Source of the DNA: CADEEV01 sp032127875
Lineage (GTDB): Bacteria > Acidobacteriota > Vicinamibacteria > Fen-336
Length of the DNA: 64,000 nt
Direction: 5' to 3'
Assembly: GCA_032127875.1 (NCBI GenBank)
Contig: JAQBHI010000093.1
Location: 9,879 to 73,878 of the forward strand
A model generated the notes under the pieces. That model searched no databases. It had not been told where the DNA came from and saw nothing but the letters and a program-made list of their open reading frames with translations. Both the position numbers and the translations under genes were made by a program. Shown here piece by piece: positions 8,551-16,898 of the stretch (position 1 is its first letter; every line of letters starts with the position of its first letter).

Positions 8551-9332
8551 AGCTCCGTCTCGGCATCGTCCCCTACCTGAACGTCGAGCCCATCGTTCGC
8601 GGCCTCGCCGGGGACGAGCGCTTCGAGATCTGCCGCGAGGTGCCCTCGCGGGTGGCGCAGATGCTGCACGCCGGAGAGATCGATCTCGGCATGATTCCGT
8701 CCATCGAATACGCCGCCGGTGACTACGCGATCGTCCCGGGCATCGCGATCGGCAGCCGGGGCGCCGTGCGCTCCGTCGTGCTGTTCCACCGCGGGTCGCT
8801 TCAGGGCGTGCGGCGAGTGGCGCTCGACACCTCGAGCCGGACCAGCGTCGTGCTCGCGCAGATCGTGCTGCGCGAGCGCCTGGGCCGCGATCCGGAATAC
8901 CTGCCGATGGCGCCCCGCATTCCTCAGATGCTGGAGGCGGCCGACGCGGCGCTGGTGATCGGCGATCCCGCGCTCTACTTCGAAGGCGAGGCGGTCGCGC
9001 GGCTCGACCTGGGCGAGGCCTGGCTCGGGCTTACGGGCCGCCCGTTCGTATTCGCCTTCTGGGCGGGGCGTCCCGGGGCGCTGATGCCCGCGGACGTCGC
9101 CCGGCTGCAGGCGGCACTCGCGGCCGGCCGCGCCGCGCTGGCTTCGATCGCGTCGTCCTATAATGGTCATGGCTCCGGGAATGCGCAGGACAACGAGGCC
9201 TATCTGCGAGCGAACATCGCCTTCGAACTGGGCGAGGCGGAGCAGGCGGGGCTTGCCGAGTTCTACCGCCTGGCCCACGCCCAGGGCCTGATCGGGCGCG
9301 TCCCGGAGTTGAGGTTCTATGGCCATCGCTGA
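8547..9332 (+). CDS. mqnA: Chorismate dehydratase
   Basis: 261 residues from a GTG that overlaps the mqnE stop; AAGGAG is a few bases upstream. The protein starts LRLGIVPYLNVEPIVRGL and contains LGMIPSIEYA and ALDTSSRTS, the periplasmic-binding-protein-like fold of MqnA. It converts chorismate to 3-(1-carboxyvinyloxy)benzoate, the substrate of MqnE. The 3' end overlaps the first 14 bases of mqnC. Gene order mqnE-mqnA-mqnC with overlaps indicates one transcript. Confidence 0.92.
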   Translation: MKLRLGIVPYLNVEPIVRGLAGDERFEICREVPSRVAQMLHAGEIDLGMIPSIEYAAGDYAIVPGIAIGSRGAVRSVVLFHRGSLQGVRRVALDTSSRTSVVLAQIVLRERLGRDPEYLPMAPRIPQMLEAADAALVIGDPALYFEGEAVARLDLGEAWLGLTGRPFVFAFWAGRPGALMPADVARLQAALAAGRAALASIASSYNGHGSGNAQDNEAYLRANIAFELGEAEQAGLAEFYRLAHAQGLIGRVPELRFYGHR

Positions 9333-10455
9333 GACGAGCGCGCACAAGGTGCTGGCGGGGGAGCGGCTCTCGCGCGAAGAGGGCGTCGCTCTCATGCAGC
9401 GCGGCGAGTTGCTCGAGCTTGGAACGCTGGCCGACGCTGTGCGCCGCCGCCTGCATCCCGAGGGGGTCGTCACCTACATCATCGACCGCAACATCAACTA
9501 CACCAACGTGTGCACGGCCCAGTGCGCCTTTTGCGCGTTCTACCGGGACCTGCCCTCGAAGGAAGGCTATCTGCTGAGCCAGGCGCAGCTGGCGGAGAAG
9601 ATCGACGAAACCCTGGCGCTCGGCGGCAACCAGATCCTGCTCCAGGGCGGGCTGCATCCGGACCTGGGCATCGAGTACTACGAAGAGCTGTTCCAATGGA
9701 TGAAGGCGTCCTACCCGACGCTCTGGATCCATGGCCTGTCGCCCGCCGAGGTGAAGCACATCTGCAAGGTGTCGCGGCTCTCGCCCGAGGCGGCGCTGCG
9801 GCGGCTGGTCGCTGCCGGGCTCGACTCTATTCCGGGCGGCGGGGCCGAGATCCTGTCGGATCGCGTCCGAAACGCGATCGGGGCCTGGAAGGGTTCCACC
9901 GCCGACTGGCTCGAGGTGATGGAGACGGCCCACGCCCTGGGGATGAAGACCACCGCGACGATGATGTTTGGTCATGTGGAGACGCTGGAAGAACGCGTCG
10001 AGCATCTGCTACACCTGCGGGCGCTCCAGGACCGTACCCATGGCTTCACGGCATTCATTGCATGGACCTTCCAACCCGAGAACACGGCGATGGCCTGCGA
10101 CGAGTTAACCTCGTTCCAGTACCTGCGCACCCTGGCGGTAGCCCGGGTGATGCTCGACAACTTCCCGAGCGTGCAGGCCTCGTGGGTGACCCAGGGGGGC
10201 AAGATCGGTCAGCTCTCGCTGCGCTTCGGGGCGAACGACTTCGGCAGCCTGATGATCGAGGAGAACGTGGTCTCGGCCGCCGGGGCCCACTTCCGCCTGA
10301 CGGAGGCGCAGATTGCCCGGAACATCCAGGACGCCGGCTTCGTCCCCAAGCGGAGGACGATGCACTACGAGATCGTTGGCGATCCATTCTGCTGGACACA
10401 CGAAACACCCGCACTCCCCAGCCAGCCGGCAGCCGCCACGTCGCTGGCCGGCTGA
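9319..10455 (+). CDS. mqnC: Cyclic dehypoxanthinyl futalosine synthase (radical SAM)
   Basis: 378 residues. Radical-SAM Cys are in CTAQCAFC (C65, C69, C72), followed by LLQGGLHPDLGI and LDSIPGGGAEI. It is clearly paralogous to MqnE in the same operon; the sequence NINYTNVC and the tail with WTFQPENTAM favour MqnC. It cyclises dehypoxanthine futalosine, the step after hydrolysis by MqnB (absent here). The start ATG lies inside mqnA, 14 bases before that gene's end. About 130 bases after its stop, before the convergent glycosyltransferase, hold no convincing gene, only a lipoprotein-leader-like frame. Confidence 0.93.
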   Translation: MAIAETSAHKVLAGERLSREEGVALMQRGELLELGTLADAVRRRLHPEGVVTYIIDRNINYTNVCTAQCAFCAFYRDLPSKEGYLLSQAQLAEKIDETLALGGNQILLQGGLHPDLGIEYYEELFQWMKASYPTLWIHGLSPAEVKHICKVSRLSPEAALRRLVAAGLDSIPGGGAEILSDRVRNAIGAWKGSTADWLEVMETAHALGMKTTATMMFGHVETLEERVEHLLHLRALQDRTHGFTAFIAWTFQPENTAMACDELTSFQYLRTLAVARVMLDNFPSVQASWVTQGGKIGQLSLRFGANDFGSLMIEENVVSAAGAHFRLTEAQIARNIQDAGFVPKRRTMHYEIVGDPFCWTHETPALPSQPAAATSLAG

Positions 10456-10586
10456 ACGCCCGCCGGACCGGGCGCACTGCCCGGCACCTCGCCGCCGCCG
10501 GTCTGCTTCTCCTGCAGGTCTTAGCCTGTCGCAAGCTCGAGCCGTTGGCGATCACGCTGGCCCAGCATGTCCCTGTCCCAGGCCAA

Positions 10587-12284
10587 CTAACGGCCCCTCC
10601 CCGGGTCCGCGCCGCTGCGCCAGAACGGCTTTACCGAGTCGCGTTCGGCAACCAGCCGTTCGATGCGCGCCCGGGTGACCTGATAGAAGTAGATCGAGTA
10701 GCCGATGCGCGCATCGGGCGGCTCGACGGTGAGCCAGTCGAGGCAACCGGCCTCGATGCGCTTGGGACGGTGGACCTCGACGGCTTGAAGCGCGTAGTAG
10801 CCAGGCGTCGGCTGGCACGGGGCCTGCTCCCACAGCAGCCCCCAGCGCCCCGGGTTGCCGTTGTAGAAAGTATAGTAAAGGCGCCATGGTTTCTGGCCCT
10901 TCATGAACTCGGCCAGCTTGCCCTGGTCCTGGCCCCAGTCGTCGCCGTGGATCAAGTAGCGCGGTCCCCCCGGGGGACCACCGGCCCAGCGGTTGAAGAA
11001 CATCAAGTGATCGGGGTGGATCGCCAGCGATTCCAGGGCGCCCACCCCAACCATCACGAGGAGCACGGCCCGTCCGCGTCGCCCAAAGGCGGCGCTCACG
11101 CGCGGCAAGGCGCGGCCCAGCCAGAACATGCCGAACGGAAATAGCGGCAGGATGTAGCGGATGCCGTTCTGGGTGCTGCCCAGGCTCATGACCGCGAGCA
11201 GCAGCGCGGGGAAGGCGAGGATCGCGGCGTCGCCGAGCGCCTCGCCGTACGCCAGCCGCCGCTTGAGCGTTGCAGCGATCCCGAATAGACCGGCCGCCTG
11301 CGCGCCGATCGTCGTCTTGAGCGCGAGGCAGGCCAGGTAGAACCACCACCAGCCATCCGAACCCGTCCGGCCGAACAGGTAGCTCAGATGGCCGCCCTCG
11401 CCGTGAAGCCACTGCAGCAGCAGGCCCTCGATCCAGGCGGGGAAGGGCAGCGGGCCCATCCGGCTGTGGTAGCCGAGCCCGCCCGCAGTCCCACACAGAT
11501 CGTTCGTCTGGATCACGCGCAGGCTGCAGCCGTAGACCGCCCACAGCGTGACGCAGAAGCCGCCCGCGAGCGCCGCCCACAGGCGTGCAACCCGGGCGGG
11601 CTGCCAGCGCCCGGTGCTGCGCCGCACGAGCCCCAGCGCGAAGATGAAGGCGACCGGCAACATCCCCGCGGCCGGCACCTTGCACGCGGCCGCGAGGCCG
11701 ACGGCGCCGCCGAGCCCCAGCGCGCGTCCGGCGCTTGGCTGCTGCCAGAGGCGCACACCCGCCCACAGGGCGAGAGCTGAAAGCGCGGCCGCCCAACCGT
11801 CCAAGGTCGCGAGCGAGCCCTGCGCCAGAACCGTCGGCGAAAAGCACCACAGCGCCTGCGTCAGCAATGCCGCTGCCGGGCCGAAGGGCAGCGCCGCCGC
11901 GAACAGGAACAGGCCGGCGGCGGTGGTGATGAGGATGGAGGCGCCGCGCGCGGCGAACAGGTTGTTGCGCGCATGTGCGCTCGGAGGACCGAGTGGGTCC
12001 GGCTCCTTGGCGCCGGCCGGGCGCTTCGCCCAGTTCTCGAAGAGCGGCGGGTCCGCGAGCCGGAGGCCCAGGGCTATGCCCCATTTTGGCAGCGCGGGCG
12101 ACTCGCAGTTGCGCTCGAAGGCCTGATTCACGTTGCCCGAGAGGACGCGCGTCCACTGGTGGATCCCGGCGGCGATGTAGACCGGCTCGTCGATGGTGTC
12201 GGTCTTGTCCCACGCCGTGCGCACGAGCAGCGTCGCCTGCACGCCCGCGAGGACGATCGCCAGCGCCAGGGGCGCGCGTTTCAT
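10587..12284 (-). CDS. Polytopic membrane glycosyltransferase, PMT/ArnT-like
   Basis: 565 residues with about ten hydrophobic helices. The first periplasmic loop has an acidic pair after helix 1 (DKTDTIDEPVYIAAG), a pattern of GT39/GT83-type enzymes that use polyprenyl-phosphate sugars. Further motifs are AQGSLATLDGWAAALS and a soluble C-terminal region with HGDDWGQDQGK. It probably transfers a sugar on the periplasmic side; donor and acceptor are unknown. The ATG at 12284 is chosen because TAGAAT lies 8 bases upstream, fitting a leaderless start, and because the leader MKRAPLALAIVLAG begins there. It is divergent from the amidohydrolase. Confidence 0.75.
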   Translation of the reverse strand: MKRAPLALAIVLAGVQATLLVRTAWDKTDTIDEPVYIAAGIHQWTRVLSGNVNQAFERNCESPALPKWGIALGLRLADPPLFENWAKRPAGAKEPDPLGPPSAHARNNLFAARGASILITTAAGLFLFAAALPFGPAAALLTQALWCFSPTVLAQGSLATLDGWAAALSALALWAGVRLWQQPSAGRALGLGGAVGLAAACKVPAAGMLPVAFIFALGLVRRSTGRWQPARVARLWAALAGGFCVTLWAVYGCSLRVIQTNDLCGTAGGLGYHSRMGPLPFPAWIEGLLLQWLHGEGGHLSYLFGRTGSDGWWWFYLACLALKTTIGAQAAGLFGIAATLKRRLAYGEALGDAAILAFPALLLAVMSLGSTQNGIRYILPLFPFGMFWLGRALPRVSAAFGRRGRAVLLVMVGVGALESLAIHPDHLMFFNRWAGGPPGGPRYLIHGDDWGQDQGKLAEFMKGQKPWRLYYTFYNGNPGRWGLLWEQAPCQPTPGYYALQAVEVHRPKRIEAGCLDWLTVEPPDARIGYSIYFYQVTRARIERLVAERDSVKPFWRSGADPGRGR

Positions 12285-12292
12285 CGGCGGCC

Positions 12293-12302
12293 ATTCTATT
12301 AT
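12293..12302. promoter_or_regulatory. Overlapping divergent -10 boxes
   Basis: The ten bases ATTCTATTAT hold TAGAAT on the minus strand (12293-12298), 8 bases from the glycosyltransferase ATG, and TATTAT on the plus strand (12297-12302), 5 bases from the amidohydrolase GTG. Both are close to TATAAT. No convincing -35 was found on either side. Confidence 0.45.
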
Positions 12303-12307
12303 GGGGA

Positions 12308-13498
12308 GTGCGTCTGCTGACCGCGCCGTGGGTCGTGCCCGTGGCTGGCCCACCGCTGCCGCGCGGCTGCGTGGGCGTGGACGCCGGGCGCGTGGCGTGG
12401 GTTGGTACGCTCGACGGCGGCGATCGGCCGCCGGGACCCGTGGAAGAGCTGGGCGACGGCGTGCTGCTTCCGGGCCTGGTGAACGCCCACTGCCACCTCG
12501 AACTCTCCGCGCTGGCAGGCCGGGTCGCAGGCGGGCGAGGCTTCACGGCCTGGGTCGCGGACCTCGTCGAGGCGCGCGCGGCGCTGCCGCCCGCGCTCGC
12601 CGACATAGCTGTCGCTGATGCGATCGCCACGTTGGAGCGCACGGGCACCGTCGCCGTGGGGGACGTCTCGAACACGCTCGCCCATCTCGGTCGCCTGGGC
12701 GACTCCCGGCTCGAGGCCGTGGTGTTTTTCGAGCAGCTCGGTTGGGACCCGGCGCAGGCCGTAGCGATCGCGACGGCGGGCGAGGCACGCCTCGCCGGGC
12801 TCGCCCTCGCGGGGCTGGCCGAGAACGTGGAAGTACGGTGGGCGGCCCATGCGCCGCACTCGGTTTCCGCCGCGCTGTTTGCTCAGTTGCTGGCGCGCGG
12901 CGGTCCAGCAGCGCTGCACCTGGCCGAATCGGCCGACGAGACGCGCTTTCTTCGTGACGGCAACGGCGATTGGAGCCAGTTCCTGCGAGCCCGAGCCGGC
13001 GACATCGCCTTTTCACCCCCCGGCGTGAGCCCGGTCGCCTACGTCGAGGGCCTGGGCGTGTTGAAGCCGGGCCTGCTGGCGGCCCACTGCGTGCACATCG
13101 ATGCGGCCGACCGCGCGCGACTGCTCCGCTGCGGCGTCGCCGTCGTCGTGTGCCCGCGCAGCAACCGCAGCCTCGGCGTCGGCATTCCGCCGGTGCCCGA
13201 GCTCCTCGCGGACGGCGTGAGCGTGGCGCTGGGCACCGACAGCCTGGCCAGCGCTCCGAGCCTGGAGCTCGCCGACGAGATGATCGCGCTCCGGGCCGAG
13301 TTCCCGGCCCTGGCTCCGGCCGTCATCGTGGAAATCGCCACGCGCGGCGGCGCGCGCGCGCTGGGCCGGCGCCAGCTGGGGGCGATCGCTCCGGGGATGC
13401 GTGCCGCGTTTGCCTTCGCTCGAGCCAGCGGAGCGCTCGACGAACCCCTGCGCTTTCTGGTTTCGGGTGCGGCGCGCTTCGAGACCCTGTACGCGTGA
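12308..13498 (+). CDS. Amidohydrolase-superfamily deaminase, probable aminofutalosine deaminase
   Basis: 396 residues, cytosine-deaminase/TrzN-like barrel. Metal residues seen are the HxH pair (H61, H63 in NAHCHLE), His in WAAHAPHS, His in ALHLAESADE and Asp in LGTDSLAS. Enzymes of this group deaminate 6-amino-6-deoxyfutalosine to futalosine in organisms with MqnE, and this gene is followed by a prenyltransferase and menG, so that role is favoured. The GTG at 12308 is the first usable start in frame and sits 5 bases after a -10-like box; no ATG is available. The stop overlaps the next GTG (GTGA). Another deaminase specificity is possible. Confidence 0.7.
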   Translation: MRLLTAPWVVPVAGPPLPRGCVGVDAGRVAWVGTLDGGDRPPGPVEELGDGVLLPGLVNAHCHLELSALAGRVAGGRGFTAWVADLVEARAALPPALADIAVADAIATLERTGTVAVGDVSNTLAHLGRLGDSRLEAVVFFEQLGWDPAQAVAIATAGEARLAGLALAGLAENVEVRWAAHAPHSVSAALFAQLLARGGPAALHLAESADETRFLRDGNGDWSQFLRARAGDIAFSPPGVSPVAYVEGLGVLKPGLLAAHCVHIDAADRARLLRCGVAVVVCPRSNRSLGVGIPPVPELLADGVSVALGTDSLASAPSLELADEMIALRAEFPALAPAVIVEIATRGGARALGRRQLGAIAPGMRAAFAFARASGALDEPLRFLVSGAARFETLYA

Positions 13499-14361
13499 GA
13501 GCCCTCGCCTCGCGCGTCCTCGCCTATGGGCGCATGATCAAGTTCTCGCATTCGATCTTCGCGTTGCCCTTTGCGTTGGCCTCGGTCGTGCTCGCGGCGG
13601 AGGGCGGCGTGCGGCCCTCTCAGCTGTTCTTCATCGTCGTCGCGATGCTGGGGGCGCGCAGCGCCGCGATGGGTTTCAATCGCCTCGCGGACCAGGCACT
13701 CGACGCCAGGAACCCGCGCACGGCGCTGCGCGAGCTGCCGCAGGGCGTTCTCGCCCGCGGCGAGGTCTGGCTGTTGGTGCTCGTCTCGTCGTCGGCCCTG
13801 GTCTTTGCCGCAGCCCAGCTCAACCCGTTTTGTCTCGCGCTCTCACCGCTGGCGCTTCTCGTGATCTTCGGGTACTCGTACACGAAGCGTTTCACGGCGC
13901 TGTCCCACGTCGTGCTGGGCCTGGGGCTCTCGATCGCGCCCGTGGGGGCCTGGATCGCGATCCGTGGCCGCATCGACGCGCCGCCACTGGTTCTGGCCTT
14001 GGCGGTGCTGGCCTGGGTGGCGGGTTTCGACACCATCTACTCCTGTCAGGACGCCGAGTTCGACCGTCGGGAAGGCCTGCACTCGCTGCCGGCCGCGCTG
14101 GGCGTGAGGCGCGCCCTTCTCGTGGCCCGTGGGCTTCACGTGAGCGCGGTGGCGCTGTTGGCTTTTTTGTATGGCCTCGCGCCGCTTCACCCGCTCTACC
14201 TCGTGGGCGTCGGAGGCGTGGCGCTGCTGCTGGCCTACGAGCATTCCCTGGTGCGCGCCGACGACTTGTCGCGCGTGAACGCTGCCTTCTTCACGGTCAA
14301 CGGCTGGATCAGCGTCGGCTATCTCGCGACGACTGCTGCGTCGCGATGGCTGACGCTATAA
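13495..14361 (+). CDS. mqnP: UbiA-family prenyltransferase, probable MqnP
   Basis: 288 residues, eight or nine hydrophobic helices. The two Asp-rich motifs are NRLADQALDARNPRT and DTIYSCQDAEFDRREG. The second, with YSCQD.EFD, is the form seen in the 4-hydroxybenzoate/1,4-dihydroxy-6-naphthoate type rather than MenA. It should attach the polyprenyl tail to 1,4-dihydroxy-6-naphthoate. It begins at a GTG overlapping the amidohydrolase stop and is followed after 7 bases by menG. The gene symbol rests on genomic context. Confidence 0.8.
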   Translation: MRALASRVLAYGRMIKFSHSIFALPFALASVVLAAEGGVRPSQLFFIVVAMLGARSAAMGFNRLADQALDARNPRTALRELPQGVLARGEVWLLVLVSSSALVFAAAQLNPFCLALSPLALLVIFGYSYTKRFTALSHVVLGLGLSIAPVGAWIAIRGRIDAPPLVLALAVLAWVAGFDTIYSCQDAEFDRREGLHSLPAALGVRRALLVARGLHVSAVALLAFLYGLAPLHPLYLVGVGGVALLLAYEHSLVRADDLSRVNAAFFTVNGWISVGYLATTAASRWLTL

Positions 14362-14362
14362 T
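14357..14362 (+). promoter_or_regulatory. Consensus -10 box six bases before menG
   Basis: A perfect TATAAT overlaps the end of the prenyltransferase gene and ends 6 bases before the GTG at 14369. This placement would start the transcript at or next to the start codon. No good -35 is seen 16-18 bases upstream, so it may be weak or fortuitous. Confidence 0.4.
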
Positions 14363-14368
14363 CCGCGC

Positions 14369-15121
14369 GTGAGGGCCGAGGTCTCTGCCATGGGAGTCGG
14401 GTTCGACGCACCCACGCCCGGCGCCCCCGAGAAAGCCGCCGTGCGTTCGATGTTCGATCGCATCGCACCCCGCTACGACCTGCTGAACCGCGTGCTTTCC
14501 GCGGGCACGGATGTGCGCTGGCGGCGTCGCTGCGCCGACGCGCTGGCGTTGCGCGAGGCGGGTCGCGTCCTGGATCTGTGCACGGGCACCGCCGACTTGC
14601 TGATCGAGTGCCTGGCACGCAGCGAGCGGTCGCGGGGCCTCGGCATCGACCTTTCGAGCGGCATGCTGCGACGTGGCGAGGCGAAGCTGCGCGCCGCGGG
14701 TCTGGGCAGTCGCGCGGCGCTGCTGGCAGGAGACGCGGAGCGCTTGCCGCTGGCAGCGGGGCTGTTCGACGGCGCCGTCGTGGCCTTCGGTATCCGCAAC
14801 GTGGGAGACATCGACGCCGCATTACGCGAGCTGCTACGCGTCCTGAAGCCGGACGGGCGCCTGGTGATCCTGGAATTCTCGATTCCGCGAGGCGTGTTCG
14901 GCCGGCTGTTCCGTTTCTATTTCACGCGCGTGCTCCCGGTGCTCGGTGGCCTGGTGAGCGGCGACCGTGAGGCGTATGCCTACCTGCCCGCATCGGTCGA
15001 GCGTTTCGACTCGCCGCGGGCCCTGGCCCAACGTCTCGAGCGGGTCGGTTTCACACGCGTGAGCGCCCGGCCGCTCAGCGGCGGCATCGCCCACCTGCAT
15101 CTGGCCGCGCGAGCGGCGTGA
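14369..15121 (+). CDS. menG: Demethylmenaquinone methyltransferase
   Basis: 250 residues from the GTG (an ATG at 14390 is an alternative). UbiE/MenG motifs are FDRIAPRYDLLNRVLSAG at the N-terminus, VLDLCTGTADL for SAM binding, FGIRNVGD, and LKPDGRLVILEFS. It performs the last step of menaquinone synthesis, methylation of the naphthoquinone ring. Its placement right after the prenyltransferase agrees with the pathway order. The stop overlaps the GTG of the next gene by 4 bases. Confidence 0.92.
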   Translation: MRAEVSAMGVGFDAPTPGAPEKAAVRSMFDRIAPRYDLLNRVLSAGTDVRWRRRCADALALREAGRVLDLCTGTADLLIECLARSERSRGLGIDLSSGMLRRGEAKLRAAGLGSRAALLAGDAERLPLAAGLFDGAVVAFGIRNVGDIDAALRELLRVLKPDGRLVILEFSIPRGVFGRLFRFYFTRVLPVLGGLVSGDREAYAYLPASVERFDSPRALAQRLERVGFTRVSARPLSGGIAHLHLAARAA

Positions 15122-16134
15122 GCCGCCTGGGCGGGGCGCTCCAGAAGGTCTTTGGGCTGCTCGCTCCGCATCGCGATGCGCTTCGCGAGTCGTGGACGCG
15201 AGCCGTTGCGGCCGCCGCGGCGGGGCGCGAATCCGAGGCCCGCGCGCTGTGTCAGGCGAGCCTGGACCAGCTTTTCGAGCATCTGGGACGAGGCGACATC
15301 GAGGGTCTCGTCGCGGCCGAGGCCCGGGCCGCCGTTACGTTCGCTCAACTCGGCAGCGGCGCGAGGCTGACGGCCCAGGCGGTGCGCAGCTTGAACCGCT
15401 GCTGCCAGCCGATCCTGCTCACGGCACTGCCGGAGCGTGAGGCCCTCGCCGAGGCGCTGCTCAGCCTGGATGAGTTGGCCGGCCTGCGGCTCGAGACGCT
15501 GCTCGTGTCCCAGGAGGACGAGTCGAACCGGCGGCTGGCGGAGGCTCAGGACCAGGCTGCCAACGCCAGGGAGCGCGCCCACGATCTGGCCCGGGCAAAC
15601 GAGACGCTGCTTCGCTCGGAGCGGCGCAGCCAGCATCGCGCCGAGCAGATCGCGTTGCTCAGCTCGGTGATCCACCGCACCGCGGGCATCCTGGATCCAG
15701 AGCAACTGATGGAAGAGACCGCCTGCATGGTCCAGGCTCGCATGGCGCACACCTACGTGGCGGTGGTGGTGCTCGACGACGAGGGAGTGCTGATTGGCCG
15801 CTTCGCCGGGCGCGGCGGCCTGGCGCGCCGCAGCGCGGGGCGTACCCAGGGTCCTCCCGGAGGCGTGATCGGCCGGGCGCTGCGCAAGAAATCGCCGCAG
15901 GTCGTTCCCGACGTCAGCTGCGATCCCGACTATCACGCGGACGTCGAGGGAACGAAATCGGAGATGGTGGTGCCGCTCATCGAGAACGGCGAAGCCGTCG
16001 GCGTCCTGGATTTCCAGAGCCCGGAGCCGTCCTCATTCGACCTCGACGACGTCGTGGCCGCGGAAATCCTGGCTGAATTCCTGGTCGTCGCCTTCCGCAA
16101 TGCCCGCCTATTCGCGGCCCGCGCCGCGGAGTAG
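15118..16134 (+). CDS. GAF-domain sensory protein with N-terminal helical domain
   Basis: 338 residues. Residues 1-130 are helical and resemble RsbR-type/globin-like sensor N-termini (LRESWTRAVAAAAAG). A coiled coil with many Glu/Arg/Gln follows (about 130-185), then a GAF domain (about 190-330) with IGRALRKKSPQVVPDV and VVPLIENGEAVGVLDFQS. No output domain is present, so it may pass a signal to a partner. The GAF ligand cannot be inferred. It is translationally coupled to menG (GTGA overlap), which may be only transcript sharing, or may link quinone or redox state to signalling (speculative). Confidence 0.7.
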   Translation: MSRLGGALQKVFGLLAPHRDALRESWTRAVAAAAAGRESEARALCQASLDQLFEHLGRGDIEGLVAAEARAAVTFAQLGSGARLTAQAVRSLNRCCQPILLTALPEREALAEALLSLDELAGLRLETLLVSQEDESNRRLAEAQDQAANARERAHDLARANETLLRSERRSQHRAEQIALLSSVIHRTAGILDPEQLMEETACMVQARMAHTYVAVVVLDDEGVLIGRFAGRGGLARRSAGRTQGPPGGVIGRALRKKSPQVVPDVSCDPDYHADVEGTKSEMVVPLIENGEAVGVLDFQSPEPSSFDLDDVVAAEILAEFLVVAFRNARLFAARAAE

Positions 16135-16186
16135 TTCAGGGCAACCTCGCGGTCCGACGCGGCGCTGGATCCGCGGAAAGAGTTGA

Positions 16187-16699
16187 CTATGTCCCCGGTT
16201 GCTCAGCCGGCGCATCGACGCCGGACCACAGGTTCATCGTGCCCAGCTCTTCGCGGCCGCAGGCCTTGAGGTACAAGAACAGCTGCATACGGTAGCCCGT
16301 GCAGCTACACAGCACGAGGTTGACCATGAAGGCCCCGCGCGTAGCCGTGTCGCCGAACATCTCGATCTCGGCGCGCATGTCGGCGTCGGACACGTCGGCC
16401 AGCAGCGTCGCGTACGCGTCCGTGTGCGCGGCAATCGCCACGAGCGTCTGATCGAAGTCCAGCGCGGCGGCGGCCTCCTCGGTTGCCGTCCAAACGGTCG
16501 GGTCGAACGCTCCAGCCGTGGTGGCTTGCACGAGCGCGGGCCCCATCATGGTCAGATACCTCAGCAGCTCTATCGTGCTGCGTTGCTTGGGTGTCGGGCG
16601 GTAGTCGAGCTTCGTGCGGTCGATCTTGCTCGCGAGGTGAAGCAGGATGCGGACTTCGTTCTGGAGAGAAACAATGAGTTCGGACCTGGTCAGCACCAT
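16187..16699 (-). CDS. DinB-superfamily protein
   Basis: 170 residues, four-helix-bundle style. It begins with a helix pair (LVSLQNEVRILLHLASKI-like) and has RPTPKQRSTIELLRYL near residue 40 and a late H/Y-poor helix. This matches the DinB/DUF1569-type pattern in which a metal is held by scattered His; the usual three His are not all evident, so enzymatic activity is uncertain. Good Shine-Dalgarno GGAGG lies 7 bases before the ATG, with TATCCT upstream (about 16727-16732). It is convergent with the GAF gene. The 199 bases up to lipB hold only a possible 24-codon frame (16783-16857, minus). Confidence 0.55.
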   Translation of the reverse strand: MVLTRSELIVSLQNEVRILLHLASKIDRTKLDYRPTPKQRSTIELLRYLTMMGPALVQATTAGAFDPTVWTATEEAAAALDFDQTLVAIAAHTDAYATLLADVSDADMRAEIEMFGDTATRGAFMVNLVLCSCTGYRMQLFLYLKACGREELGTMNLWSGVDAPAEQPGT

Positions 16700-16898
16700 G
16701 GTTGCCTCCGGCAGGAATGCGGGCCGCAGGATACCAGATGCGGCTGGCGGGCACGTGGCGCGGGGCGCTCAGACCGGCCGCGTCAGCTCCGGCTGAGATC
16801 GTTCTCGCTCATCTGGTCCAGCCGGAGGGAGGCGCGGTTCTTGATGAAGACAGACACGATTCCACGCTCCAGCGTCCGGGCATCCCATCACCGGGCCG

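Noticed and set aside
10456..10586. A lipoprotein-leader-like frame after mqnC (contains AAAGLLLLQVLACRKLEPLA)
   Set aside because: It has no usable start codon or ribosome site and continues only as antisense of the glycosyltransferase; it could be a remnant but there is not enough to name it.
10552..12675. Very long open frames antisense to or out of phase with real genes (for example 10552-12675, 26601-29396, 28973-32005, 52036-54810 beyond panE)
   Set aside because: In DNA of this GC content non-coding frames stay open for long distances; these have Arg/Pro/Ala-rich low-complexity translations and no recognisable domains, while another frame over the same bases has clear motifs.
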